From IMG/VR virus record IMGVR_UViG_3300025383_000130, positions 1-20,741 of that record: a DNA stretch of 20,741 nt. One strand, written 5' to 3'. Source of the DNA: a virus. This document shows positions 1 through 7,772 of this stretch, one piece after another. Made by a program: the position numbers and the translations under genes. The notes beneath the pieces are model-generated. The model was not told the origin of the DNA. It did no database searches and saw nothing but the letters and a program-made list of their open reading frames with translations. How positions within the stretch are numbered: position 1 is the stretch's first letter; every line of letters starts with the position of its first letter.

Positions 1-1
1 G

Positions 2-892
2 AGTGATTGGCATTATCAGCTCATTGACCGTGACGTGGTGAGTTACTACCCGAATATCATCCTGACCCAAGGGCTTTATCCTGCACACATGGGGCTTGAG
101 TTCCTAGAGGTCTACCGTTCGCTGGTAGAACGCCGTATCACTGCCAAGCGTGAGGGCAATAAGGTGATGGCTGACGCACTTAAGATTTGCGTCAATGGCT
201 CGTTTGGTAAGCTTGGTAGCAAGTGGTCCGTGTTGTACTCACCTGACTTACTAATCCAAGTGACGTTGACTGGCCAGTTGGCATTATTGATGCTGATTGA
301 GTCATTAGAGGAAGCTGGCATTGAGGTCGTGAGTGCTAATACCGATGGTGTGGTTAGCAAGTGTCCTACATCTAAGCTGAACACGCTAAATGACATTGTG
401 ATGGCGTGGGAGTTTGTATCAGGGCTTGAGACTGAGGAAACTAGATACGATGCGTTATACAGTCGAGACGTAAACAACTACCTTGCTATTAAGCCTGACG
501 GTTACATTAAGACCAAGGGGACGTATGCGACTACTGGGATTGCTAAGAACCCGAATAGCACTATCTGTGTGGATGCTGTCGTTGAGTATCTAACTAATGG
601 CGTACCGATTGAGCAGTCAATCACAAATTGTTTAGACGTCCGTAAATTTCTTACGGTACGACAAGTTAAGGGAGGGGCTGAGTATGACGGTCAATACTTG
701 GGTAAGGCGGTACGCTGGTATTATGCTGCTGGCGAGACTCGTTTCATTTCGTACAAAAATAATGGTAACAAGGTTGCTCGCAGCGACGGGGCTAGGCCTT
801 TGATGGAGTTACCTGAGTCACTACCGAGTGACATTGATTACCCTTGGTACATTGCTGAAGCCAAGGACATTTTAGCTGACGTGGGGATATGA
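2..892 (+). CDS. Family B DNA polymerase, C-terminal part (5' end outside the window)
   Basis: Replicative DNA polymerase palm and thumb region. The open frame runs to the left edge with no stop, so the gene begins outside the window; 296 residues are visible. All three polymerase motifs appear in order: motif A DVVSYYPNII (nt 32-61, catalytic Asp first), motif B KICVNGSFG with its Lys (about nt 184-210), and motif C as NTDG (about nt 340-351). Motif C differs from the usual DTDS because its first Asp is Asn; the metal-binding second Asp is kept. The exonuclease domain must lie upstream. The gene ends by overlapping the next start (ATGATG at 889). A GTG at nt 35 falls inside motif A and cannot be the true start. 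Family assignment is strong; the subfamily is not decided. Confidence 0.88.
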   Translation, partial: SDWHYQLIDRDVVSYYPNIILTQGLYPAHMGLEFLEVYRSLVERRITAKREGNKVMADALKICVNGSFGKLGSKWSVLYSPDLLIQVTLTGQLALLMLIESLEEAGIEVVSANTDGVVSKCPTSKLNTLNDIVMAWEFVSGLETEETRYDALYSRDVNNYLAIKPDGYIKTKGTYATTGIAKNPNSTICVDAVVEYLTNGVPIEQSITNCLDVRKFLTVRQVKGGAEYDGQYLGKAVRWYYAAGETRFISYKNNGNKVARSDGARPLMELPESLPSDIDYPWYIAEAKDILADVGI

Positions 893-1311
893 TGGATAAA
901 GACGAAGCATTAAAAATGGCGATTAATAAGTGGCAAAATAACTTTGCAGATGAAAGGCATAATAACCAAGCCGAAATAATGTATTGGTTTAATCAATATA
1001 AAATGGCTTTCAATGAACTGCTTAACGCTTGCAAAGAAGCATTAGAACAACCAGCGCAAGAGCCTGTGGCTTGGATGTATTATGAAAAAGTTACTACGTC
1101 AAAAGAAAAAGCAGAAATATATGTGAAAAATCCAATCCCACTCTACACCCACCCTCATCAAGATAAAACAAGTCCATCGAAGTGGACTGCATTAACGGAT
1201 GATGAGATACAAGAATTAACGCATGATGGTGTTGCAGATGAATACGATATTAAATTTGCCCGTGCTGTTTTAGCCAAAGCAAAGGAAAAGAATTATTATG
1301 GACCAACCTAA
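889..1311 (+). CDS. Hypothetical phage protein with EPVAWM/PLYTHP motif
   Basis: Small protein of unknown function, about 140 residues. The middle carries EPVAWMYY followed some 25 residues later by PLYTHP, a pair that recurs in many small phage accessory proteins of unknown role. The N-terminal half is helical and charged, and a second charged stretch (DDEIQELTHDG) resembles the short segments found after PLYTHP in such proteins. Two ATGs in a row (889 and 892) could start it; the GGGG at 883-886 is better spaced for 892, a one-residue difference. It overlaps the polymerase stop and is clearly more AT-rich than the polymerase, as expected of an accessory gene. No enzymatic motif is seen. Confidence 0.7.
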   Translation: MMDKDEALKMAINKWQNNFADERHNNQAEIMYWFNQYKMAFNELLNACKEALEQPAQEPVAWMYYEKVTTSKEKAEIYVKNPIPLYTHPHQDKTSPSKWTALTDDEIQELTHDGVADEYDIKFARAVLAKAKEKNYYGPT

Positions 1312-1459
1312 AGAAGTACCTATCGCTATCGTTGCGATGGAAGATGGCCGTATTATTTTAGAGTTGCCAGGCGGTGGCTATGAGATTAATGAGCTTGAAC
1401 GAATTATTGCTAATGCTAAGTTGGCAATGGCTGACACTAGAGGAATGATGTTAAATTAA
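1298..1459 (+). CDS. Hypothetical 53-residue protein
   Basis: Short gene starting at ATG 1298 inside the 3' end of the preceding gene, behind a good ribosome site (AAGGAAAAG at 1282-1290). The product begins MDQPKEVPIAIVAMEDGRII, has a short hydrophobic strand-like stretch, then LELPGGGYEINELERIIANA, and ends in a helix. It stops with TAA at 1457-1459, only 13 bases before the next gene. The arrangement (overlapping start, ribosome site, tight spacing) supports a real gene rather than a chance frame. Function unknown; no recognised domain. Confidence 0.6.
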   Translation: MDQPKEVPIAIVAMEDGRIILELPGGGYEINELERIIANAKLAMADTRGMMLN

Positions 1460-1472
1460 GGAGCTACAAAAA

Positions 1473-1832
1473 ATGAATGACCCTAAATATAAATTTGGTG
1501 AAAATGATAGGTTATATCACCGTTTTGGTGAATATTTTATTGATAAAGATGAACCTGTTATGGTTTTGAGGGGTAAAGATGTTACTTCATTAGCCGCGCT
1601 AATTGGTTATGTTAAAGCTTTATTAGAAATGTCTGAAAATGAAGTCGTAAATAGCCATCTCGATTCAAGTCTTGAACGTTTAGTTTCTTTTTACAAATAT
1701 CAAACTACAAGCGGAGTTGCTGGGGTTGGTTGCAGTCAAAAACACCATAGTGGTTCTGAACAATATATCGAAAAAGCTCGATCTCTTTTAATTGAAACTA
1801 ATATGATTAAATCAACGGGTATTGTCAATTAA
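1473..1832 (+). CDS. Hypothetical protein, 119 residues
   Basis: Unknown protein preceded by an AAGGAG ribosome site at 1458-1463, nine bases from its ATG. It is hydrophilic with no membrane segment. A central helical stretch contains TSLAALIGYVKALLEMSENE, and the C-terminal half is helical. One Cys-His patch (CSQKHH, about residues 86-91) is visible but is not a known metal site. AT-rich codon use matches the two preceding small genes and differs from the polymerase and the next gene, so the three may be a later-acquired accessory block. Its TAA directly abuts the next ATG. Confidence 0.65.
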   Translation: MNDPKYKFGENDRLYHRFGEYFIDKDEPVMVLRGKDVTSLAALIGYVKALLEMSENEVVNSHLDSSLERLVSFYKYQTTSGVAGVGCSQKHHSGSEQYIEKARSLLIETNMIKSTGIVN

Positions 1833-2873
1833 ATGGCACAAGTCTATCAAACTGACAATATGGAGGCGGGTATCCGCACAATGGTTGAGCGTAATGACCG
1901 ATGTGTGTTGTATCTTAATTATGAGAACCCTAGGCCGATTAGACTTAGAGGTAATGACCTTAAAGACATTCGCGGTGCGGTATGTAAAGCTTCTCAACCA
2001 ATGGCTAAACTCCAGCTACAAAGTTGGGTGCAGCAACGAGGGTTGCTTTATTACTCACCAGCAAGGCGGGTCAATCTATTACCTGAATGTGACGCTATGT
2101 TCTTTGTGGAGTCCCCACATATCTACGCACGGTATGCTGAGCTAGTCAAAAATGTTAAGCGTGAGATTGTGATTTACCGCCCGCCTACTTGGGCATTGCA
2201 CGAGGAGTTGATTGAGCAACGCTACCCTACGTCTTATTTAAACTTGACGATGCTATTGGCAGTCGAAGGCTTTGTGCAACGTGAGCTGTGTGACATCCAC
2301 AAAGCAGCGTTAAACTACTCAGGATTTGACCCTGAAGGCGCTTGCGTATTTGAAGCTGGCGACATCATGGAAGTCACTGGTGCCAAGTTACCTCAAGTCA
2401 ATAAATTATTCCGAGAATACGGCTTCAGGAGTAAGTTCCTTCGCTACGATGTGATTGCACCGATGGCTGAACCTGATAACCCTTACTTGATGGAAATGTA
2501 CCGCGAGATTGAAGCGTTGCCTGACGTTTACAATGGCTACCGTATGATCCCGTTTATGCGATTACCAGGTGAATACTTTAATAAGATGAACATACTGACA
2601 CAATTGTACCGAGAGGGGTCTATTAGAAAGTTGCCGTCTATCTATGTACTAGAGGCGGGGTATCGTGCGAGAGAACGACACGTCGATGATGCTATTACAG
2701 TGGCTAATCGTGCTCAGTGGTTTAAGATGCGTAACCTTGTGGACAACGCACCTATATACCCGATTCCACATGAACAACTTGCTCACCTTGCTCAAATTCG
2801 ATCTGAGAAACACGCACACTCTTTATTCTTGGCGCGGTTGTTTGATAAATCTGATTCAGCTCAGCGAGAATAG
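1833..2873 (+). CDS. Unrecognised 346-residue protein, last gene of the replication-side block
   Basis: I do not recognise this protein. It is a soluble, charged alpha/beta-type sequence without a membrane segment or signal peptide. It is rich in Tyr, Arg and Leu and contains regions such as VLYLNYENPRPIRLRGNDL (near 25-43) and MIPFMRLPGEYFNKM (near 238-252). The start is uncertain: ATG 1833 directly follows the previous stop with only a weak ribosome site, and ATG 1860 or 1881 is possible, the latter with a GGAGG 14 bases upstream. Position after the DNA polymerase suggests a replication or DNA-metabolism role, but that is inference. Its last 40 or so codons (2752-2873) overlap the opposite-strand small terminase candidate. 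Confidence 0.7.
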   Translation: MAQVYQTDNMEAGIRTMVERNDRCVLYLNYENPRPIRLRGNDLKDIRGAVCKASQPMAKLQLQSWVQQRGLLYYSPARRVNLLPECDAMFFVESPHIYARYAELVKNVKREIVIYRPPTWALHEELIEQRYPTSYLNLTMLLAVEGFVQRELCDIHKAALNYSGFDPEGACVFEAGDIMEVTGAKLPQVNKLFREYGFRSKFLRYDVIAPMAEPDNPYLMEMYREIEALPDVYNGYRMIPFMRLPGEYFNKMNILTQLYREGSIRKLPSIYVLEAGYRARERHVDDAITVANRAQWFKMRNLVDNAPIYPIPHEQLAHLAQIRSEKHAHSLFLARLFDKSDSAQRE

Positions 2874-3270
2874 AGCTTTGCCCATCGTTACGAACAGTGT
2901 CATTCCCCGAACCCTTAAGTGCAATCGCGGCTTTGAGTTTGACCTCGGCCATAGCAGCACTATCGAAGCCCATCATGGCCATGTCGTGGATGACGTTAAG
3001 TGCGTCGAGTTTATAGTCTCGCGTCAGCAGCTCAAGCTGGTCCTCAAACTGCTCTCGGCTCATTTTGGCATATTCGGGGTCAAGTTTGACCTTAGCAATG
3101 GCGGCCACAAAACCTTGCATTTCCTCTGAGGCGCGGATATAACTATCCACCTCGCGGGCAGTGCAATTCAGATACGCTGCTGCTAGGAATAAGTCACCTT
3201 TACCAAACGTGAGCGCGTCACGAATGGTTTGCTCGGTAACTAATCCATCCATTAGAGCACTACGGGTCAT
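2752..3270 (-). CDS. Putative terminase small subunit
   Basis: Probable DNA-recognition subunit of the packaging motor. The 172-residue product has an N-terminal helix-turn-helix-like segment (about 24-47, GDLFLAAAYLNCTAREVDSY) resembling the 'AA..LG.s..tv..yi' helices of small terminases. A long helical region (50-118) of the oligomerisation type follows. The C-terminus is strand-like (SVRVSQIEFEQGEQVVHV), of the kind that in small terminases contacts the large subunit. It is the last gene of the minus-strand virion block, starting with an ATGA overlap on the preceding small gene. No large terminase lies beside it in the window, which weakens the call; another DNA-binding protein is possible. 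Its 3' 122 bp overlap the convergent + strand gene. Confidence 0.55.
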   Translation of the reverse strand: MTRSALMDGLVTEQTIRDALTFGKGDLFLAAAYLNCTAREVDSYIRASEEMQGFVAAIAKVKLDPEYAKMSREQFEDQLELLTRDYKLDALNVIHDMAMMGFDSAAMAEVKLKAAIALKGSGNDTVRNDGQSSILAELNQIYQTTAPRIKSVRVSQIEFEQGEQVVHVESGI

Positions 3271-3452
3271 TTTTTACGGCCACTTACTCGACTTAATGCT
3301 GTCATTTGAGATTGAGCTTCTTTTTTAGCACGAGCTAAACGCTCTTTATCAGCTTCAATCTCTCTAGCGCGTTGAAGGGTACGCAAGTCGTCTTGTGCTT
3401 GCCATTTTTTATCTTCGGCATCACGCATTGCCGATAAGCTAACTCTTGCCAT
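3267..3452 (-). CDS. Small charged coiled-coil protein
   Basis: A 61-residue, very hydrophilic protein that is almost entirely one predicted helix (residues 8-50, rich in Ala, Arg, Lys, Glu) with a basic end (GRKK). It starts at an ATG preceded by GGAG, one base after the stop of the ATP-grasp gene. It ends in a TGA overlapping the ATG of the putative small terminase, so the two are probably translationally coupled. Coupling and charge would fit a packaging or DNA-binding accessory, but no family is recognised. Confidence 0.6.
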   Translation of the reverse strand: MARVSLSAMRDAEDKKWQAQDDLRTLQRAREIEADKERLARAKKEAQSQMTALSRVSGRKK

Positions 3453-3453
3453 T

Positions 3454-4806
3454 TTAAAACTCCAATCCTTTAGCGTAGCCCATTTTATGTAAAAGTGGTA
3501 GTTGACGTTTCATACGACCAGCCCCGATGTCAGGACGGTAGAATGGACTATTAGGTATCTTGACCTTTTTAACCGCACTGTAAGCATTGCGGCGAGCACC
3601 AGTGATCGTCTCACCAGTACCAGTGACCACCATTGTATAGTCACCACAGGTAACTAGGCCAGGTAAGTCCACTACTTTGTCACCAACCATACGTGGCGAT
3701 GTACCGAGCATCACCTCTGATAGATGGATACGTTCTTCATCATCGGCACCGCGGATAGGAATACCGCAAAGCTCTTTATTTGTGATTTTCGAGTAAGGGA
3801 AGTCAGGTAGCGCGATAACTACACTGACACAGACTTCACCATTAATTGCTTCGATTGTGTCCTCACCATTGAGCAAGTCTAGTTGCCATTGGATAGGGTC
3901 AGCGTTTTTAATATGAGCAGTCACATTGTGTTTTGATGGCCAACCGTCACGCATTGTAAATTCCATTGGCCAAGGGCCATCAGCATCAATAATGCAATTG
4001 TTGTCGATGTAGCCCACATAACCTAGGCGCTCTAAGATAGGTGTCATTGGTAGCAATACTTGCTCAGCAAGCTTACTGCGTTTCACCATGCGAGATAAAG
4101 TACCCATCTCACCAGTGTTCACGCCTAAGTCGTCAGCCATGAGTTTTTTGTATTCCCAATTCTCATAGAACCATTGTGACCAACCGCCTGGCCCGAACCA
4201 ACCGCCCACGGCCATCTCAATACCGTACTTGCGCTCTTGCAAGATGAAGCCTTCAGCTTTAGCAGCTTTACGTAAGGCTTCGTTGCCTTTCCAGCGGTTA
4301 AGCATGTACACCAAGTCAGCAGGGTCAGAAGCCACATAAGACAATGCTTTATTGGCATCACCTGAAGGTTTAGACACAAGGAATTGTGGATTTTTCTTAA
4401 CGAAAGCGATGGCTGCATCATAATCGTGGAAAGCTTTAGACTCCATGATATTGATACCGACCTCTTTCATCGCCTTTTGCCCAGCATCACGATCAAGCTC
4501 AAGTGCAGCGGCTTCCACAGAAGGGGCTAGGATTGGATATCCTTTAAGACGATACGGCTCCATGAATTGCAAGTAGAAAACGTTATCAGGTAGATAGATT
4601 AGGTCAGCCCAGTCCATCCACTTCTTAGGGATTTCGTTCCAGTCATTAATCTTTTCAATCATGCCCATACCAGCTAGGCGGGGTGTACCGTCGGGGCGAG
4701 CTTTATCGAACCATTTAACTTGCCATCCAGCGTTCTTAGCGCGGAGGGCCATGTCTAGGCAGTTGGAAGCGTTATCAATAATTAGTAGTCGTTTACTCAT
4801 GGTCAT
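3454..4806 (-). CDS. PurD-like ATP-grasp ligase (phosphoribosylamine-glycine ligase family)
   Basis: ATP-dependent carboxylate-amine ligase related to PurD (GAR synthetase). Several PurD landmarks are visible in the 450-residue product: a KPSGDANKALSYVA lysine/glycine loop at 146-159; NTGEMGTL at 230-237, matching PurD NTGGMGAY; GYVGYID near 262-268; and MEFTMRDGWP at 281-290, matching the metal-binding EFNxRFGDPE but with Thr for Asn. The C-terminal block VVTGTGETITGARRNAYSAV (393-412) followed by YRPDIG (423-428) is the typical PurD ending. The N-terminal domain (DNASNCLDMALRAKNAGW) lacks the GxGGREHA loop. Acceptor substrate is therefore open: GAR synthesis, or a different amide-forming step such as base or protein modification. 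It lies in the late operon between ejection proteins and small terminase. Start may be ATG 4806 or 4800. Confidence 0.8.
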   Translation of the reverse strand: MTMSKRLLIIDNASNCLDMALRAKNAGWQVKWFDKARPDGTPRLAGMGMIEKINDWNEIPKKWMDWADLIYLPDNVFYLQFMEPYRLKGYPILAPSVEAAALELDRDAGQKAMKEVGINIMESKAFHDYDAAIAFVKKNPQFLVSKPSGDANKALSYVASDPADLVYMLNRWKGNEALRKAAKAEGFILQERKYGIEMAVGGWFGPGGWSQWFYENWEYKKLMADDLGVNTGEMGTLSRMVKRSKLAEQVLLPMTPILERLGYVGYIDNNCIIDADGPWPMEFTMRDGWPSKHNVTAHIKNADPIQWQLDLLNGEDTIEAINGEVCVSVVIALPDFPYSKITNKELCGIPIRGADDEERIHLSEVMLGTSPRMVGDKVVDLPGLVTCGDYTMVVTGTGETITGARRNAYSAVKKVKIPNSPFYRPDIGAGRMKRQLPLLHKMGYAKGLEF

Positions 4807-4810
4807 GTCT

Positions 4811-6295
4811 CTATTGCTGTTGATTACGGGATAGCATATTTAATAATTGTAAGTCACTTTGTGAAAGTGGTATACCGCTACGAACTTGTGGTGCAATTGC
4901 ACCTGGCACTTGTGGGGCATTTCCTGAGATTAATCTATTTGCAATGTTTGGGCCAAGTCGATTATATAAATTGGCACCACCAACCACACCAGCCGTCGTG
5001 TGAGGGGCAACCGCCGCGGCACCAAGCTCACCAAGTACACCTCCTGCTTTACTTAATGGGGTAGTTGGCTCATTTAAAAATGCTTGCCCAATACGAGCAA
5101 TGTCACCTAAATCACCAGCAGTACCTTTAGCCATTGCTGATTTACCAGCTTCAGTTGAAGTTACTCGGTTCATTAGTTTTGACGCACTAATATCACCTGC
5201 ACCTTTAGCAACTAAAGGTTGAATTGTTTTAGCGTAAGCATATTGTTTACGGGCAGTATCAAATTCTGACAATTCATCAGGTTTAAGTTGACCACGTATT
5301 GAATCTAGCATTACATCATCTAAATTAGATAAAGCATTAACTAAATCCCCATCTTTAGAACGACGCATTTGACCTGTCAGTTGCGTTCTAACTTTTCGGA
5401 AAGTTTCACCATTAATTTGGCCATTTGCATCAACGTGTTTACTTAATTCATTGACATATTTATTAACAATTCGTGATACGTCACTTGTTTCAAACTCAGC
5501 ATTTTGCATAACGTTTGATAAATTTGTTCTAAAATTTTGATCAACTGGAATATTATATTTTGATGAAATGTTACCAATCTTATCGCCTGAATTTTTAATT
5601 GCTTTACTAAATACATCAGGGGTCAATTTAGTTTTTGTAGCATCGCCGCCAATCACATCAATAATTGCTTGATTAAACTGAGTTTGACGTAATTCATCTT
5701 TTGCACCCGAAAATGGCACTTTTTCTAAAGTATCGCCTAACAATTTAGCTACTGAGCTATTGGTAAGCATATCAGGTCGAATCGTAATTCCACGATCAGC
5801 GGCTTTTTTAGCTAATTCTAATTTTTCAGGGTCTAACTGTGATCGAATTGCTGAACCTGCAATTTCAGGAATTTTTGCTAAGGTTTGACCAGCACTCGTA
5901 GCCGCCAAAGCTTTAGTTGGCACAGATATAGCTTTTCCAACCATACTTGGACCTTGCATTAAAGCACTTTCAGCAGGGCCTAAACCTTGTAATATTTTTT
6001 CACCAGTTTCTTTAATTCCTTCAGGTATAGCACCAACAATTGCTTTACCTTCACGAGTACGAGGTTCATATCCAAAAGGTGCTAACCCAGCTTCGACCAC
6101 ACCAGTAATTGGATCAAAAATTTGATGTGGTCGAGGTGCTGGGACTGGAGGTTGAGGTTGACCTTGCGTACCAAAAGGACCTAAATCTCTTGGGCCAGTA
6201 GGTTCACCTAGTTTAGACTGAATAAATGATTTAGCCTTTGCTGGATCAGTTTCAGCAATATCGTAGTACTTATCTTTATATTGATAGACTGGCAT
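4811..6295 (-). CDS. Internal virion / DNA ejection protein 3
   Basis: Likely one of three proteins packed in the head and ejected with the DNA. The N-terminus (MPVYQYKDKYYDI... DPAKAKSFIQSKLG, residues 1-30) matches the short 'YxYxGKxY..eA..(F)I...LG' segment common at the start of phage ejection and tape-like proteins. A Pro-rich linker follows (about 40-65), then a long mainly helical body, and a Gly/Ala-rich hydrophobic stretch near 418-442 (LGELGAAAVAPHTTAGVVGG) that could contact membrane. The C-terminus is polar (SRNQQQ). It is 494 residues and starts eight bases after the preceding ejection gene. Assignment rests on composition, the N-terminal motif and context, not on catalytic residues; no lytic transglycosylase motif was seen. 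Confidence 0.6.
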   Translation of the reverse strand: MPVYQYKDKYYDIAETDPAKAKSFIQSKLGEPTGPRDLGPFGTQGQPQPPVPAPRPHQIFDPITGVVEAGLAPFGYEPRTREGKAIVGAIPEGIKETGEKILQGLGPAESALMQGPSMVGKAISVPTKALAATSAGQTLAKIPEIAGSAIRSQLDPEKLELAKKAADRGITIRPDMLTNSSVAKLLGDTLEKVPFSGAKDELRQTQFNQAIIDVIGGDATKTKLTPDVFSKAIKNSGDKIGNISSKYNIPVDQNFRTNLSNVMQNAEFETSDVSRIVNKYVNELSKHVDANGQINGETFRKVRTQLTGQMRRSKDGDLVNALSNLDDVMLDSIRGQLKPDELSEFDTARKQYAYAKTIQPLVAKGAGDISASKLMNRVTSTEAGKSAMAKGTAGDLGDIARIGQAFLNEPTTPLSKAGGVLGELGAAAVAPHTTAGVVGGANLYNRLGPNIANRLISGNAPQVPGAIAPQVRSGIPLSQSDLQLLNMLSRNQQQ

Positions 6296-6302
6296 AATTT
6301 TC

Positions 6303-7763
6303 TCAATCTAATTTAATTGGGTTTTCTTTTGTACCAGGCGCACCACTACTCTTTTTAGCATCAGCCAAAGCGTCATTTGCAGCCTTTTGGTTAGATTTGA
6401 CCACGTCTTTAACCGCTTTAACTATTGATGGAATAGCTGTTGGTGCATATTGATCCATAATTTCAGTTGCTTGCCTACGTGAACCCTCTGTAGGTTGACC
6501 ACCCTTATTAATAACTGTTGCAAATTCATCACGTAATGCAATCAATTTAACTTTGTATGCAGATAAATCAGGATCACTTGTCTCAGATTGCAACAATTGA
6601 GATACTTTATTAAATTGTTTGAGTTTTGACGCATCTAATTTTTTTGCAGCAGCTTCAACTTGATCGCCAATACCACCTTTATCAGTGATAGCTTTTTCAA
6701 CTCGTGCAAGACTAGCGGCTTGATTTGCAAGAACTTGAACTTCTTTAGTCTGTTCTTTTGTACCCAAACGTTTTGATATTACATCATCGGCAGTATAACC
6801 TTTAGCCGCCCAATCACTCACAATTCTATTCCGTTCAGTTAAGTTTTTTACTCCCATACGTGACATAAATGAAGGGTCGCGTAACGCTAAATCATCTAAT
6901 AAATCTTTAGCTTCAGGTGTAAGTTGACTTGCAGTTTGACCTTGATTAATTCGTTGTTGACCTTGACCAATACGTTGAGCACCTTGCTCAATACGTTGTT
7001 GACCTTGACCTTCCATAACATTGTAATGTTCACCACGTTGCTCTAAACCTAATGCTTGCAAATCAATTTTTTTACCTTCATACGCTAATTGATATGCAGT
7101 TTTAGCAATATTAGCAGCGTCCATTTGCCGCTTCATGTCAGTCAACTCTTGTTTATTTTGCTCGTCAAACAATGGCTTCATCTCAGCCATGGTGTCATAC
7201 CATTGGTCTTGAGGCACACCTTGGGCTTTAAGTAATTGAACCACGCTGGCCACAGTCAAAGGCTTAGTGCCAATGTCATTCGTTGCTGGTGGTGCAGGAG
7301 GTTGCATCATTTGCATACCACCAGATTGAGGAGGTTGACCTTGCGCTAGGCTTTGTACTGTTTGATATGGAGGTAAACCGCCACCCATTTGTGGTGGACG
7401 TGTTGGCATACCTCCTGATTCACCTGGCATAATACCTTGCGCCATTGGAGGCGCAGCGCCTTGCATACCGCCCATACCACCGTTAGGTGATTGTGGAGGC
7501 GCCATTGGCACTGAGGCTTGGCCAGGTGCGGGAGGTTGAGGGCCTTGCCCTTGACCGCCAGCCACAGGAGGGGGCATACCATACGCTGAGTTAAGTACGC
7601 TTCCGTAATTTTGTTGAGCTTGCAGTTGACGCGCTTGTTGTTGCTTAGCTTGCTCAATTTGCCAAGCTTGGTAGTCCATTTGTTGCTTGCGCTGAGCATC
7701 GGCTTGCTGTTGTTGCTGAGCGTTTAAGATACCTTGTGCGAAACCTGGAGCTAGTAGTGCCAT
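6303..7763 (-). CDS. Internal virion / DNA ejection protein 2 (Gln/Pro/Gly-rich)
   Basis: Probable ejection protein, 486 residues. The N-terminus (MALLAPGFAQGILNAQQQQQ) leads into a Gln-rich helix to about 52. A disordered Pro/Gly/Met-rich region (about 62-160, many QGQP, PPQ, GGM units) follows, and the rest is helical. At residues 252-276 a short heptad-like array (QGQQRIE/QGAQRIG/QGQQRIN) is visible. Low-complexity Q/P/G composition plus helical rods is typical of podoviral internal head proteins. It starts from ATG 7763 with AAGAGG upstream and is tightly packed between two proteins of the same kind. No enzymatic domain is recognised. Confidence 0.6.
   Translation of the reverse strand: MALLAPGFAQGILNAQQQQQADAQRKQQMDYQAWQIEQAKQQQARQLQAQQNYGSVLNSAYGMPPPVAGGQGQGPQPPAPGQASVPMAPPQSPNGGMGGMQGAAPPMAQGIMPGESGGMPTRPPQMGGGLPPYQTVQSLAQGQPPQSGGMQMMQPPAPPATNDIGTKPLTVASVVQLLKAQGVPQDQWYDTMAEMKPLFDEQNKQELTDMKRQMDAANIAKTAYQLAYEGKKIDLQALGLEQRGEHYNVMEGQGQQRIEQGAQRIGQGQQRINQGQTASQLTPEAKDLLDDLALRDPSFMSRMGVKNLTERNRIVSDWAAKGYTADDVISKRLGTKEQTKEVQVLANQAASLARVEKAITDKGGIGDQVEAAAKKLDASKLKQFNKVSQLLQSETSDPDLSAYKVKLIALRDEFATVINKGGQPTEGSRRQATEIMDQYAPTAIPSIVKAVKDVVKSNQKAANDALADAKKSSGAPGTKENPIKLD
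6952..7014 (-). repeat. Short in-frame heptad repeat in ejection protein 2
   Basis: About three 21-bp units, on the + strand reading as variants of ttgaccttgaccaatacg, encode a seven-residue period (RI-x-QG-x-Q) at residues 252-276 of the ejection protein. The units are imperfect, and the period suits an amphipathic coiled-coil-like segment. Confidence 0.5.
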
Positions 7764-7772
7764 GATAGCCTC

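Noticed and set aside
35-37. GTG as polymerase start
   Set aside because: It falls inside motif A and the frame is open to the window edge, so the gene simply begins upstream.
1822-2145. Overlapping + strand frame of 107 residues
   Set aside because: Lies inside the well-formed 1833-2873 gene in another frame, with no ribosome site and a protein of low quality.
2665-3129. + strand frame of 154 residues across the block junction
   Set aside because: Antisense to the small terminase candidate and out of frame with the 346-residue gene; composition is typical of a shadow frame.
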